Source: DATMFV01 sp035555975
GTDB taxonomy: Bacteria; Verrucomicrobiota; Verrucomicrobiia; Chthoniobacterales; Chthoniobacteraceae
Direction of reading: 5' to 3'
DNA: 64,000 nucleotides
Assembly (NCBI GenBank): GCA_035555975.1
Contig: DATMFV010000079.1
Span: forward strand, 1-64,000
In this document: positions 1 to 8,209 of the stretch, one piece after another
Numbering within the stretch: position 1 is the stretch's first letter
Layout of the letters: each line of letters starts with the position of its first letter
Position numbers and translations under genes: made by a program
The notes under the pieces: model-generated
Told to the model about the DNA's origin: nothing
Database searches by the model: none
Seen by the model: the letters and a program-made list of their open reading frames with translations, nothing else

Positions 1-472
1 GGTCGCACCCTTTTTGTTCCAGTTTCTTGCGCGCATGGGCGGCGACCTCCCGGGTCTCCGCCGCAAACCCGCCCAGAAAAAACGGCCGGGGATGGATCGC
101 GCCGAGCGAAGCGAGAATATCGCGCGTCGGCATCCACTCGATCTGCGGCAGGCCATCCTGTTTCTTGAGCTTCTGGGATGCCACCGTCGCCGGCTTGAAA
201 TCGCAGACCGCCGCGGCAAGAAGGGCGATGTCGACGTGATGGAGGTGGCCGTGGACCGCCTCGAACATCTCGTCGCTGGTGACAACTGGCACTGTTTTGA
301 CCCCTTCGGGCGGGTCGAGCCGGGTCGGGCCGGTGATCAGGACCACCTCGCCCCCGGCGGCGGCCGCCGCTTCGGCGAGGGCATACCCCATCTTGCCGGA
401 GGAACGGTTGCTCAAAAAACGGACCGGGTCGATCGGCTCGCGCGTCGGCCCTGCGGTGATCAGCCACTTCAT
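1..472 (-). CDS. coaB: Phosphopantothenate-cysteine ligase domain (CoaB), partial at window edge
   Basis: The reverse strand from 472 down to base 1 is open and translates to a CoaB-type N-terminus: it opens MKWLITAGPTREPIDPVR and contains the family's SNRSSGKMG nucleotide-binding stretch. CoaB joins 4'-phosphopantothenate to cysteine in the cytoplasm, the step before CoaC in coenzyme A synthesis. The ATG overlaps the coaC stop as ATGA, so CoaB is a separate, translationally coupled protein here rather than the C-terminal half of a CoaBC fusion. About 157 residues are visible and the C-terminus lies outside the window. The identification is firm; whether the full gene is intact cannot be seen. 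Confidence 0.88.
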   Translation of the reverse strand, partial: MKWLITAGPTREPIDPVRFLSNRSSGKMGYALAEAAAAAGGEVVLITGPTRLDPPEGVKTVPVVTSDEMFEAVHGHLHHVDIALLAAAVCDFKPATVASQKLKKQDGLPQIEWMPTRDILASLGAIHPRPFFLGGFAAETREVAAHARKKLEQKGCD

Positions 473-1020
473 GGTTTTGGCGCGGCGGGTTCCTCCAGCA
501 TCGCTTCCATCCGTTCGACGATCGCCTCGACCGGCCAGAGCCGCCCGACCCCTTCGTAGCCGCACGCCAGCAACCCTTCTTCGGGCCCGATGAAGGCGAC
601 GCCGCGCGAGCGGAGCGTCTCGACGTTGGCTTGTGTTGCCGGGTGGAGCCACATCTTTCCGTTCATGGCGGGGGCGATCAGGATCGGGGCGAGGGTCGCC
701 AGCGCGATTTCGGTGAGCGGGTTGGAAGCGCGCCCATGGGCGAGATCGGCAATGGTGTTCGCCGTGGCGGGGGCGATCACCAGCAGGTCGGCCCGGTCGG
801 CAAGGTCGATATGCCCGGGTCGCCAGTCGCTCCGGGCAAAAACGTCGGTCAGGACCGGGTGGCGCGAAAGCGTCTGGAAGGTCAGCGGGGTGACAAACTG
901 TATCCCCCCCGGCGTCATCGCGACATGGACTTCATACCCTTTTTTGGTGAGTCGGCTCACCAGATCGGCCGCCTTGTAGGCTGCGATGGAACCGGTCACA
1001 CCGATGACAATCGTTTTCAT
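469..1020 (-). CDS. coaC: Phosphopantothenoylcysteine decarboxylase (CoaC flavoprotein)
   Basis: A 183-residue flavoprotein of the Dfp/CoaC family. It decarboxylates 4'-phospho-N-pantothenoylcysteine to 4'-phosphopantetheine using FMN. Visible marks are the N-terminal GVTGSIAAYKAADL stretch, the PAMN motif followed by KMW, and the late ACGYEGVGR motif that carries the reductase cysteine of the family. The start at 1020 (MKTIVIGVTGS) is chosen because it matches the usual family N-terminus; an upstream in-frame start would lie inside gmk. It overlaps gmk by 4 bases (ATGA) and coaB likewise. A length of about 180 residues is normal for a stand-alone CoaC. Confidence 0.9.
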   Translation of the reverse strand: MKTIVIGVTGSIAAYKAADLVSRLTKKGYEVHVAMTPGGIQFVTPLTFQTLSRHPVLTDVFARSDWRPGHIDLADRADLLVIAPATANTIADLAHGRASNPLTEIALATLAPILIAPAMNGKMWLHPATQANVETLRSRGVAFIGPEEGLLACGYEGVGRLWPVEAIVERMEAMLEEPAAPKP

Positions 1021-1652
1021 GGCGGAGAAAGACGCCGGGTGGCGAGGCGTTCGCATCGCATGATGGCGCGGACACTGGAAAGCACCTCTTCAACCGTACC
1101 GGCGGGAACAGCATAACGGTAAAGCGGCCATTCCGCGATCTCTTTTTCCGCATTGCGGAGCCGAAGCTCAACCTCCGCGTCGGTTTCGGTGCCGCGACCG
1201 GTCAACCTCCGGCGGAGTTCCTCCATGTCGGGCGGCAGGAGGAAAAGATCGACGAATGCGCGCGCAATATCGGGGTCGGTGCTGGCGCGAATCCTGGCTG
1301 CCCCCTGCGTGTCGATATCGACGAGCACATCAACCCCTTGGCGAAGCTGTTCCACGATGGAGCGGCGCAGCGTGCCGTAGTAGTTGCCGTGGACCTCCGC
1401 GTATTCCAGAAATCCGCCGTTGCGCACCTGCTCCTCAAACGCCTGCCGGGTGAGAAAGTGGTAATCGACCCCGTCGGTCTCCCCGGCGCGCGGCGTCCGG
1501 GTGGTGCATGAGACCGAGTAGGCGAAATCGGGCGTTTTCTGCAACCCCACCCGCAGGGTCGACTTCCCTGCGCCCGAAGGTGCGGAAAGGACGAAAAGAA
1601 CCCCGGTGCGCCGCTGCGGCAGGAGGGGGGTGGAAGGTGCGGCGTCGCTCAT
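1017..1652 (-). CDS. gmk: Guanylate kinase
   Basis: A 211-residue guanylate kinase, which phosphorylates GMP to GDP with ATP in the cytoplasm. The P-loop SAPSGAGKST lies at residues 23-32, followed by the GMP-binding segment with TTRTPRAGE, the YHFL motif, and the EYAEVHGNYYGT stretch. The start at 1652 (MSDAAP) gives a short extra N-terminus before the P-loop. It is coupled to yicC upstream and coaC downstream by ATGA overlaps, matching the common yicC-gmk neighbourhood. Length and motifs are typical and nothing is missing. Confidence 0.95.
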   Translation of the reverse strand: MSDAAPSTPLLPQRRTGVLFVLSAPSGAGKSTLRVGLQKTPDFAYSVSCTTRTPRAGETDGVDYHFLTRQAFEEQVRNGGFLEYAEVHGNYYGTLRRSIVEQLRQGVDVLVDIDTQGAARIRASTDPDIARAFVDLFLLPPDMEELRRRLTGRGTETDAEVELRLRNAEKEIAEWPLYRYAVPAGTVEEVLSSVRAIMRCERLATRRLSPP

Positions 1653-2527
1653 TCGATGTTTTGCAGTTGTTCGCGGATTTTTTCCATCTCGGCCTTGCAC
1701 AGCACGACGAACTGCGAAATGACCACATCGTTCGCCTTGGCCCCGAGCGTGTTGAACTCGCGCGAGATCTCCTGCGTCATGAAGTCGAGCGTCCGCCCGA
1801 CCGGTTCATTGCGCCGCAGGTGCTGGGCGAACTGGGAGAAATGACTCTCCAGCCGCGTGATCTCCTCGGTAATGTCGGATTTGTCGGCAAAAAAGATGAC
1901 TTCCTTGAGGATGCGCTCGTCGTCGATCGGAATCATGACCCCCGCCTTGGCGATCCGTTCCACCAGGTTCTGCCGGTACTTCGCGGCGACGGTCGGCTGG
2001 TGGTCGCGGATCTCGTGAACCCACCCGCGCACCGACTTGAGCCGCCGGATCAGGTCCTTGGCGAGGTTTTTCCCCTCCCGCTCGCGCATGTTGATCAGAT
2101 CGGCGAGCGCTTCCTTGAGCGCCTTCTGGATCGACGGCCATGCCTCTTCGGCAACGATCTGCTCCTGCGGCATCCGGATGACGCCGGGAGCCCGCAACAC
2201 GGTGTCGATGCTGACTTCGCCGCTTGCGCCAAGCTCCGCCTGGAGCGAACGCATCGCGGCGTAGTAGGTCCGCGCGAGGTGGGTGTCGATCGCCGATTCG
2301 GTCCCTCCCGAGAGTGAGTGGCTGTGGTAGGCGATGACGACGTTGAGCCTGCCGCGCGAGATTTCGGAGTTGATCAGATCGCGCACCCGCGGTTCCAGTT
2401 CCGCCAGTTCGCGAGGGAGGGCGACGGTGACATCGCTCTGCTTTCGGTTGACGGAGTTAAGCTCCACGCTGAACTGTGCGCCGTTGACGCCGCACTGGCC
2501 GCGCCCGTAACCGGTCATGCTTCTCAT
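1649..2527 (-). CDS. yicC: YicC family endoribonuclease-like protein
   Basis: A 292-residue YicC/YloC family protein. The N-terminus MRSMTGYGRG and the C-terminal segment with GRTLDFMTQE, REFNTLGAKA and a run to the end match the family at full length. Members have been described as stress-linked factors that act on RNA, often encoded next to gmk as here. It sits 15 bases after trpB and overlaps gmk by 4 bases. The bases before its ATG are T-rich rather than a Shine-Dalgarno site. The family call is firm; the biochemical role in this organism is inferred from relatives. Confidence 0.9.
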   Translation of the reverse strand: MRSMTGYGRGQCGVNGAQFSVELNSVNRKQSDVTVALPRELAELEPRVRDLINSEISRGRLNVVIAYHSHSLSGGTESAIDTHLARTYYAAMRSLQAELGASGEVSIDTVLRAPGVIRMPQEQIVAEEAWPSIQKALKEALADLINMREREGKNLAKDLIRRLKSVRGWVHEIRDHQPTVAAKYRQNLVERIAKAGVMIPIDDERILKEVIFFADKSDITEEITRLESHFSQFAQHLRRNEPVGRTLDFMTQEISREFNTLGAKANDVVISQFVVLCKAEMEKIREQLQNIE

Positions 2528-2542
2528 AAAACGAGGAAAATC

Positions 2543-3733
2543 CTACAGGAGACGTTCGGCGACCTGGGCGACATCCTTGTCCCCGCGACCGGAAAGGTTG
2601 GCGATGATGATCTCGTCGGGCGACATTTTGCCCGCGATCTTGATGACGTGCGCGATGGCGTGGGCCGACTCGAGCGCGGGGATGATCCCCTCCTTCTCCG
2701 CGAGGAGCTGGAAGGCGGCGAGCGCCTCGTCGTCGGTGGCGTAGTCGTAACTGACCCGGTTCTGATCACGCAAAAAGGCGTGTTCCGGGCCGATCGCGGC
2801 GTAGTCGAGACCGGCGGAGATGGAATGGGTCAGTTCAATCTGCCCGTTTTCGTCGGCGAGCAGGTAGGTTTTGGTCCCCTGAAGGATGCCGAGTTTGCCA
2901 CCCTGAAAACGGGCGGCGTGGCGTCCCGGAGCGATCTTTTCGCCCCCGGCTTCGACCCCGACCATCCGGACACCGGCATCGTCGAGAAACGGGTGAAAGA
3001 GGCCGATCGCGTTGCTGCCGCCGCCGACGCAGGCGACCAGCAGGTCCGGCAGCCGCCCTTCGCGTTCGAGGATCTGGCGGCGCGCTTCCAGGCCGATGAC
3101 CCGGTGAAAATCGCGCACCATCATCGGGTAGGGGTGCGAACCGAGCGCGGAACCGAGGATGTAATGGGTCGAGCGGACGTTGGTCACCCAGTCGCGCATC
3201 GCTTCATTGATCGCCTCCTTGAGCGTCGCCTGTCCCGCGGTAACCGGGACAACCGTCGCTCCAAGAAATTTCATCCGGGCGACATTGAGCGCCTGCCGTT
3301 CCATATCGACCGCGCCCATGTAGATGACACACTCAAAGCCGAACCGGGCTGCCGCCGTGGCGGTGGCAACCCCGTGCTGGCCCGCGCCGGTCTCCGCGAT
3401 GATCCGTTTTTTCCCCATGCGACGGGCGAGGAGGATCTGCCCCAGCGCGTTGTTGATCTTGTGCGCCCCGGTATGGAGGAGGTCTTCGCGCTTGAGGTAG
3501 ATTTTCGCGCCGCCCAGGTGTTCGCTCAGGCGTTCCGCGTGGTAGAGCGGGGTCGGCCTTCCGGCGAAATCGCCCAGGAGCGCGTCGAGTTCCTTTTTGA
3601 AGGCGGCATCCTCCCGGGCCGTCGCATATTCGCGGGTCAGTTCGTTGAGCGCCGTCATCAAGGTCTCCGGCACGAACATACCGCCAAACGGGCCAAAATG
3701 GCCGCCGGCATCGGGAAGCAGATCAGGTTTCAT
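2543..3733 (-). CDS. trpB: Tryptophan synthase beta chain
   Basis: A 396-residue TrpB, which condenses indole with serine using pyridoxal phosphate. The PLP lysine is in the HKINNALGQ motif (Lys92 from the chosen start). The substrate loop ETGAGQHGVATA and the phosphate-binding GGGSNAIG loop are both present. The start at 3733 (MKPDLLPDAGGHFGPFGG) fits the family, while 30 further upstream codons would extend into a low-complexity leader. It heads the operon trpB-yicC-gmk-coaC-coaB. No trpA is in the window, so the alpha partner must be encoded elsewhere. Confidence 0.94.
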   Translation of the reverse strand: MKPDLLPDAGGHFGPFGGMFVPETLMTALNELTREYATAREDAAFKKELDALLGDFAGRPTPLYHAERLSEHLGGAKIYLKREDLLHTGAHKINNALGQILLARRMGKKRIIAETGAGQHGVATATAAARFGFECVIYMGAVDMERQALNVARMKFLGATVVPVTAGQATLKEAINEAMRDWVTNVRSTHYILGSALGSHPYPMMVRDFHRVIGLEARRQILEREGRLPDLLVACVGGGSNAIGLFHPFLDDAGVRMVGVEAGGEKIAPGRHAARFQGGKLGILQGTKTYLLADENGQIELTHSISAGLDYAAIGPEHAFLRDQNRVSYDYATDDEALAAFQLLAEKEGIIPALESAHAIAHVIKIAGKMSPDEIIIANLSGRGDKDVAQVAERLL

Positions 3734-3802
3734 GGGACTACGAGGTATAGGCAGACCGGCCGGTTTCGGCAAGCGCGTTTCCCTGAAGTGTCGGCGGCGG
3801 TT

Positions 3803-3836
3803 AAAAATTGGAATTTTTGCCATTCTTCAAATGGCA
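3803..3836. terminator. Two adjacent inverted repeats between hsdR and trpB
   Basis: One palindrome has arms AAAAATT (3803-3809) and AATTTTT (3812-3818). Directly beside it is a hairpin with 7-base arms, TGCCATT (3818-3824) and AATGGCA (3830-3836), and a CTTCA loop. They lie 47 bases past the hsdR stop on the minus strand and could end the RM transcript or belong to the trpB control region. The T-run is not ideally placed for a rho-independent terminator, so this is tentative. Confidence 0.4.
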
Positions 3837-3882
3837 TCCGGCCAGTGCCGCGCCCTACGGTATCCAGTTCAGGTATGGGTGG

Positions 3883-6255
3883 TCACGCTGCTCTCTTTCG
3901 GTAGAGATACTTTTGAAAACCCGTGAAGATTTCCCTGATCTGTTCCGCTTTTCCCAGATCGGCAACGGCGTCGGCAATGGAGTTCTGGTATTTCAGGCGT
4001 AAAAGCGGTGTCAGTTTCTCCTGATCAAGCTCTTCCACGCCCACCGTTACGTAGTGTGAGAGCACAAAATCAAGGAACACCTGCTGTTTGCTGTTGAAGT
4101 GCGTGCTGATTTCCACTTTCGCCTTCCCTGCACGTTCCTCGCGGCTCAAAGGTGGCAATGCGTAGGCAACGTGCGCCAGGACATCAAAAAGATCGCTCTT
4201 TTGCGCATCAATGATTCTTTGCATTTCGGCCATCTGCTCTTTACCGAAACCTTTTTCAGCCAGCCCTTGGAGGAGCCTGGCGCGGGTATCCGGTGCGCTC
4301 CACAAGGCCCGCAGTTCCTCCTCGTTTTTGAAAAACTCGGGCAGTCTGCCAAAGAGTGTTTCCATGAACTGCTGCGCGGACATGGGCGTGCCGTCGGGGT
4401 GCCAGAAGCTCGTAACCGTCATATGCTGGATCGTTCGGGCCTTGCCATCGGCAAGCTTAACCTTGATCCTCTGGCGCGGTGCAGGTGGCTCAGGCTCTCC
4501 CCCGTGGGGAGTGCAACCACACGGGCTTTGCCCACATGCCGGGCATAGTGGCGAGGGCTTCTTGACACACTGGCAGGGATGACAGCCACATTTCGAGCAT
4601 GCCTCAGGCTCAAGCGGCTCGCCATCCCATTCCGGGTCACTGAAATGATGATGGGCCTTTACGAAGTCGTAGATCGTGAAGTAGTCTTTGCCATCGTAAA
4701 GCCGGGTGCCGCGGCCGATGATCTGCTTGAACTCGATCATGGAATTCACCTGGCGCATCAGCACGATATTGCGAACATTGCGGGCATCGACCCCGGTCGA
4801 GAGCTTCTGCGAGGTGGTCAGAATCGTCGGGAGCGTCTTCTCGTTGTCCTGAAAATCGCGCAAATGCTGCTCGCCCAGTGAGCCGTCATTCGCGGTCACT
4901 CTTTGGCAATAGTTCGGATCTTTGCGGCTCGTGATCTGGTTGATCAAATCCCGCACGGCAAGTGCGTGCTCCTGCGTAGCGCAAAAGACCAGGGTTTTCT
5001 CCCTCTGGTCGATCTGCCCCATGAAGATTTCCACGCGTTTGCGCTCGCGTTCCATGATCTCGATGATCCGGTTGAAATCCTTCTCTTCATACCGTTTACC
5101 CGTCTCCACCTCGCCTTCGATCAACTGGTCGTCGGGCGTGTAAACATACTCGTCGAGCGTGGTGGAAATCTGCTTTACCTTGAAAGGCGTCAGGAACCCG
5201 TCGTTGATCCCATCCTTGAGGGAATAGATATAGACGGGCTCGCCAAAGTAGGCGTAGGTATCCGCATTATCCTTACGCCTGGGGGTGGCTGTGAGCCCGA
5301 GTTGCACAGCGGGCGCGAAATACTCCAGAATGCCGCGCCAGTTGCTTTCGTCATTGGCCCCGCCCCGATGGCACTCGTCGATGATAATGAAGTCGAAAAA
5401 ATCCGGCGGATACTCGCCGAAGTAGGGGGAAGGCTTCCCATCCTTGGGGGGGCCGCTCATAAACGTCTGGAAGATCGTAAAAAAGAGGCTGCCATTGGTC
5501 GGCACCCGCCCCTTTTTACGAATGTCATCCGGGGCAATCCGCACCAGCGCATCTTCGGGGAATGCCGAGAAAGCGTTAAAAGCCTGGTTTGCAAGAATAT
5601 TGCGGTCGGCCAGAAAAAGAATACGAGGGCGACGCGACGGCTCCCGGCCCAGATTCCAGCGGCTATGGAAGAGCTTCCATGCGATCTGGAACGCGATGAA
5701 GGTCTTGCCCGTGCCTGTGGCAAGCGTAAGCAGAATGCGCTGCGCGTTCCCAGCCACGGCCTGCATCACCCGTTCCACGGCAATATCCTGATAATACCGG
5801 CTGGGGTGCGAGCCTCCCTTGTCCTCAAAGGGCACCTCTGCAAACCGGTCGCACCACGCATTTTCTTCGGAAAACGTTCGGCTCCAAAGCTCCTCCGGCG
5901 AGGGATAGCCCACCGCCTCGCCTTCCTGCCCGGTCTGCCTGTCGATCCCGTAAACCCCCTGCCCATTGGTGGCGTAGGTGAAGCGGATCGCCAGCTTGGC
6001 CGCGTAATCCTTCGCTTGCGCCACGCCTTCCGTGAGCGGTTGATCCCAAGCCTTGGCTTCTACCACCGCCAGCTTGCGGTTGCGATAGACGAGTACGTAA
6101 TCGGCGGTAAGCGCCTTGCCGCGCCGCCCTTGTCCCTCAATGCGCCCGAGAGTAATGGGGTGCTCGCGCAGGACGCGGCTCCCTTCCACCACGCCCCAGC
6201 CAGCGGCCTTCAACGCGGGATCAATATGCTCGGCTCTCGTTTCGGCTTCATTCAT
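3883..6255 (-). CDS. hsdR: Type I restriction enzyme R subunit (EcoEI-like HsdR)
   Basis: A 790-residue motor and nuclease subunit of a type I restriction system. It translocates and cuts unmodified DNA using ATP. The N-terminal nuclease fold shows Asp52 and the VVEAKAW motif (Glu66, Lys68). Helicase motifs follow: ATGTGKT at 179-185, DECH at 293-296, LTATPRR near 321, and QIIGRGTRL near 511. A cysteine-rich stretch at residues 553-581 (CSKCGC, CPACG and others, eight cysteines in all) sits between the helicase and the EcoEI-type C-terminal helical domain. It is the last gene of the operon, 3 bases after the MNT gene. All catalytic motifs look intact. Confidence 0.93.
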   Translation of the reverse strand: MNEAETRAEHIDPALKAAGWGVVEGSRVLREHPITLGRIEGQGRRGKALTADYVLVYRNRKLAVVEAKAWDQPLTEGVAQAKDYAAKLAIRFTYATNGQGVYGIDRQTGQEGEAVGYPSPEELWSRTFSEENAWCDRFAEVPFEDKGGSHPSRYYQDIAVERVMQAVAGNAQRILLTLATGTGKTFIAFQIAWKLFHSRWNLGREPSRRPRILFLADRNILANQAFNAFSAFPEDALVRIAPDDIRKKGRVPTNGSLFFTIFQTFMSGPPKDGKPSPYFGEYPPDFFDFIIIDECHRGGANDESNWRGILEYFAPAVQLGLTATPRRKDNADTYAYFGEPVYIYSLKDGINDGFLTPFKVKQISTTLDEYVYTPDDQLIEGEVETGKRYEEKDFNRIIEIMERERKRVEIFMGQIDQREKTLVFCATQEHALAVRDLINQITSRKDPNYCQRVTANDGSLGEQHLRDFQDNEKTLPTILTTSQKLSTGVDARNVRNIVLMRQVNSMIEFKQIIGRGTRLYDGKDYFTIYDFVKAHHHFSDPEWDGEPLEPEACSKCGCHPCQCVKKPSPLCPACGQSPCGCTPHGGEPEPPAPRQRIKVKLADGKARTIQHMTVTSFWHPDGTPMSAQQFMETLFGRLPEFFKNEEELRALWSAPDTRARLLQGLAEKGFGKEQMAEMQRIIDAQKSDLFDVLAHVAYALPPLSREERAGKAKVEISTHFNSKQQVFLDFVLSHYVTVGVEELDQEKLTPLLRLKYQNSIADAVADLGKAEQIREIFTGFQKYLYRKRAA

Positions 6256-6258
6256 GGG

Positions 6259-6588
6259 TCAACGCTTCGTTTCAATCGTCGCTTTTTCGTATAAGGTGAT
6301 TCCTACCCGCTTGATGTGCGCCGCCATTTCGGGGTCGGTGTTTTTGGATAATTCGACCAGGCTGAAGCCATACGGGAGCAGCAGATCATCCAGTGCGTCG
6401 TCGATCTGCCCCAGCTTTCGCCAGTCGAGGTTGCCCCCTGCCAGCGCAAGGTCGATATCTGAACCGCGGCGATGGGTGCCCTTCGCTCGCGACCCGAACA
6501 GGATCGCGATCTCCACTTCCGGGAAACGCTCCAGCACTCCGACGATCCGGGCGATCGTCTTCCCGGTCAGACCGTGATTTGGGCTCAT
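6259..6588 (-). CDS. MNT-type nucleotidyltransferase (antitoxin-like)
   Basis: A 109-residue minimal nucleotidyltransferase. The family signature GSRAKG is at 32-37 and the metal-binding DID pair is Asp44/Asp46. MNT proteins pair with HEPN RNases; in characterised systems the MNT protein neutralises the HEPN toxin, in some cases by modifying it with AMP. The ATG overlaps the HEPN stop by 4 bases, and hsdR begins 3 bases after its stop, so the pair is embedded in the restriction operon. The catalytic residues are intact, so an active enzyme is likely. Its target is inferred from context only. Confidence 0.85.
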   Translation of the reverse strand: MSPNHGLTGKTIARIVGVLERFPEVEIAILFGSRAKGTHRRGSDIDLALAGGNLDWRKLGQIDDALDDLLLPYGFSLVELSKNTDPEMAAHIKRVGITLYEKATIETKR

Positions 6589-7010
6589 GGCTCGTCTTTC
6601 TCCAGTTCGGTAAATCGTGAGAGGAATCGTTTGAACTCGGCCACATAGCTCGAAGTAATCGCCTTGGCGATCTTGTCCGCCGTTTGCTCATGATAGGTGT
6701 GGCTTGTTTGGTTGCGACTCGTGATCATCTCCATCCAGGCTTCGCCATTCTCGATCAGTCCTTTGGCAAAGGCTTCCCGGGTGGCATCCTTGGAGCCGTA
6801 GAGAGCGGCTGAGCCGCGGGATTGCAGAAAGTCCTTGAACGTATTCCATGCGAGTTCGTGAGTGAACTCAAAGGTCTGAATCAGCCCCTGCTTCTCCAAT
6901 TCCGATAGCGGGCGCTCTTCGGCCAACGTAGCCGCCCTGGATAACTGCTTGAAAGCCTTGCGAAAGCTCTGCAAACGTTGACGCCAACGGACATCAGGAT
7001 TCTGAGACAT
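6585..7010 (-). CDS. HEPN-domain protein (HI0074-like; toxin or substrate-binding partner)
   Basis: A 141-residue all-helical HEPN protein of the nucleotidyltransferase substrate-binding type (HI0074 family). The FEFTHELAWNTFKDFL segment and the RNQTSH motif (Arg99 to His104, an RX4H arrangement) are the hallmarks. RX4-6H is the ribonuclease active site in toxic HEPN proteins. It overlaps hsdS by one base (TAATG) and MNT by four (ATGA), so production is coupled to the RM genes. It could be an RNase toxin held in check by MNT or a non-toxic partner; the intact RX4H favours the first. Confidence 0.85.
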   Translation of the reverse strand: MSQNPDVRWRQRLQSFRKAFKQLSRAATLAEERPLSELEKQGLIQTFEFTHELAWNTFKDFLQSRGSAALYGSKDATREAFAKGLIENGEAWMEMITSRNQTSHTYHEQTADKIAKAITSSYVAEFKRFLSRFTELEKDEP

Positions 7011-8209
7011 TATGAGAGGTTACCAGAAAAGGCTTGGTGAAGCAGCGATTTTTTCAGTTCGTCCAGGGCTTCGAGTTTGCGTTCGTAGAGGAAGGTGAGT
7101 TTTTGGGTTTCCTCGCGGAGGGCGTCGAGCTTGGCAACAATCTTGCGCTGCTCTTCGAACCTTGGCGGTAACGCCACAGTTAGGGTGCTCCACTTCGACT
7201 TATTGATGATTGGCAGCGTCGCTTGTCCAGAACTTAAGGAGATACGACGTTGAAAATTTTCGGTGAGCATCTGATAATAAACAAACTTGTGGGAAACTCC
7301 GTCGATTGGAGTTAGTGCATTAGTTTGCTGATTAGTGGTTACGTCTCGGTCGCAATAGCCACACTTACCAATAGTTGCGCCAATGCAAACCATTAGCACC
7401 GATCCGGCTTCAACTTTGCGTGCTTCAGCTAAACCTTTTTCGCTAAGTCCTTCATTTTCATAGTTCAGCGAACCATCTTGATTGAAATCTGATGGTTTTA
7501 TGAAAGGGATGAAATCACCATAGTTCGTTTTGTCGGAAGTCTTCGGTGTCGAGCCCGTCTGCGTCATTCCAATCTGTTTAAGTCGCCTCTCTACCCATCC
7601 CTCACCTCGCTGGGAGAAGACGGAATGCAGGTGGCTTTCAAAAAGGGCGCGGGCGTTCTGAAGGTTCTTTTCGGCGTTGGCTTTGGCCGTGGCGATGGCC
7701 TCAAACGCTTCGTCGAGGATGCCGACGATTCGTTGTTGCTCGGGGAGAGGGGGAACGGAAACTCTTACGCTTTGAAGCTTTTGTATTGTAAGTGTATCTA
7801 CCGTTGCTCCATTTCCTCGATCGAGCTGGTCGAAAAATAGAGGCGACTTCAACCATGCATTGATAAATCGGGTCCCAACGTTGGCGGTTCGCTTCATCCA
7901 TAGAACGCTGGCGTCCTTAAAGTAAAACCTATCAGCTTCACGAACGACATGCGAGTTACCAATAGTTCCTATTGCGGTAATGACGATATCGCCAGCGGTT
8001 GGAGTGCCAAACTTCCCAGCCAATTCCGCATAGTGCTCTTCAGAAATAAAAAGTTTATTGTCCACAAAACCATCAATTGCCAAACGTGTGATTTCCCTCC
8101 CTCGATAGAAGGGCACTCCTTCAGTTGTCCACTGCGTTTTTAACACGCGTTTGCTTGATCCAATCTGAAACAATTCGCCTAACCTTCTGGTCTCCCACCC
8201 GTCTTTCAT
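7010..8209 (-). CDS. hsdS: Type I restriction specificity subunit
   Basis: A 399-residue HsdS with the usual two-half layout: an N-terminal target-recognition domain, a conserved region around PLPEQQRIVGILDEAFEAI, a second recognition domain, and a C-terminal repeat of the conserved region with RFEEQRKIVAKLDALREETQ. It directs methylation and cleavage to a bipartite DNA site. The start ATG overlaps the hsdM stop as ATGA. Base composition in both recognition halves (about 7190-8150) is visibly more AT-rich than flanking genes, as expected for a domain exchanged by recombination. The recognised sequence cannot be predicted by eye. Confidence 0.92.
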   Translation of the reverse strand: MKDGWETRRLGELFQIGSSKRVLKTQWTTEGVPFYRGREITRLAIDGFVDNKLFISEEHYAELAGKFGTPTAGDIVITAIGTIGNSHVVREADRFYFKDASVLWMKRTANVGTRFINAWLKSPLFFDQLDRGNGATVDTLTIQKLQSVRVSVPPLPEQQRIVGILDEAFEAIATAKANAEKNLQNARALFESHLHSVFSQRGEGWVERRLKQIGMTQTGSTPKTSDKTNYGDFIPFIKPSDFNQDGSLNYENEGLSEKGLAEARKVEAGSVLMVCIGATIGKCGYCDRDVTTNQQTNALTPIDGVSHKFVYYQMLTENFQRRISLSSGQATLPIINKSKWSTLTVALPPRFEEQRKIVAKLDALREETQKLTFLYERKLEALDELKKSLLHQAFSGNLS

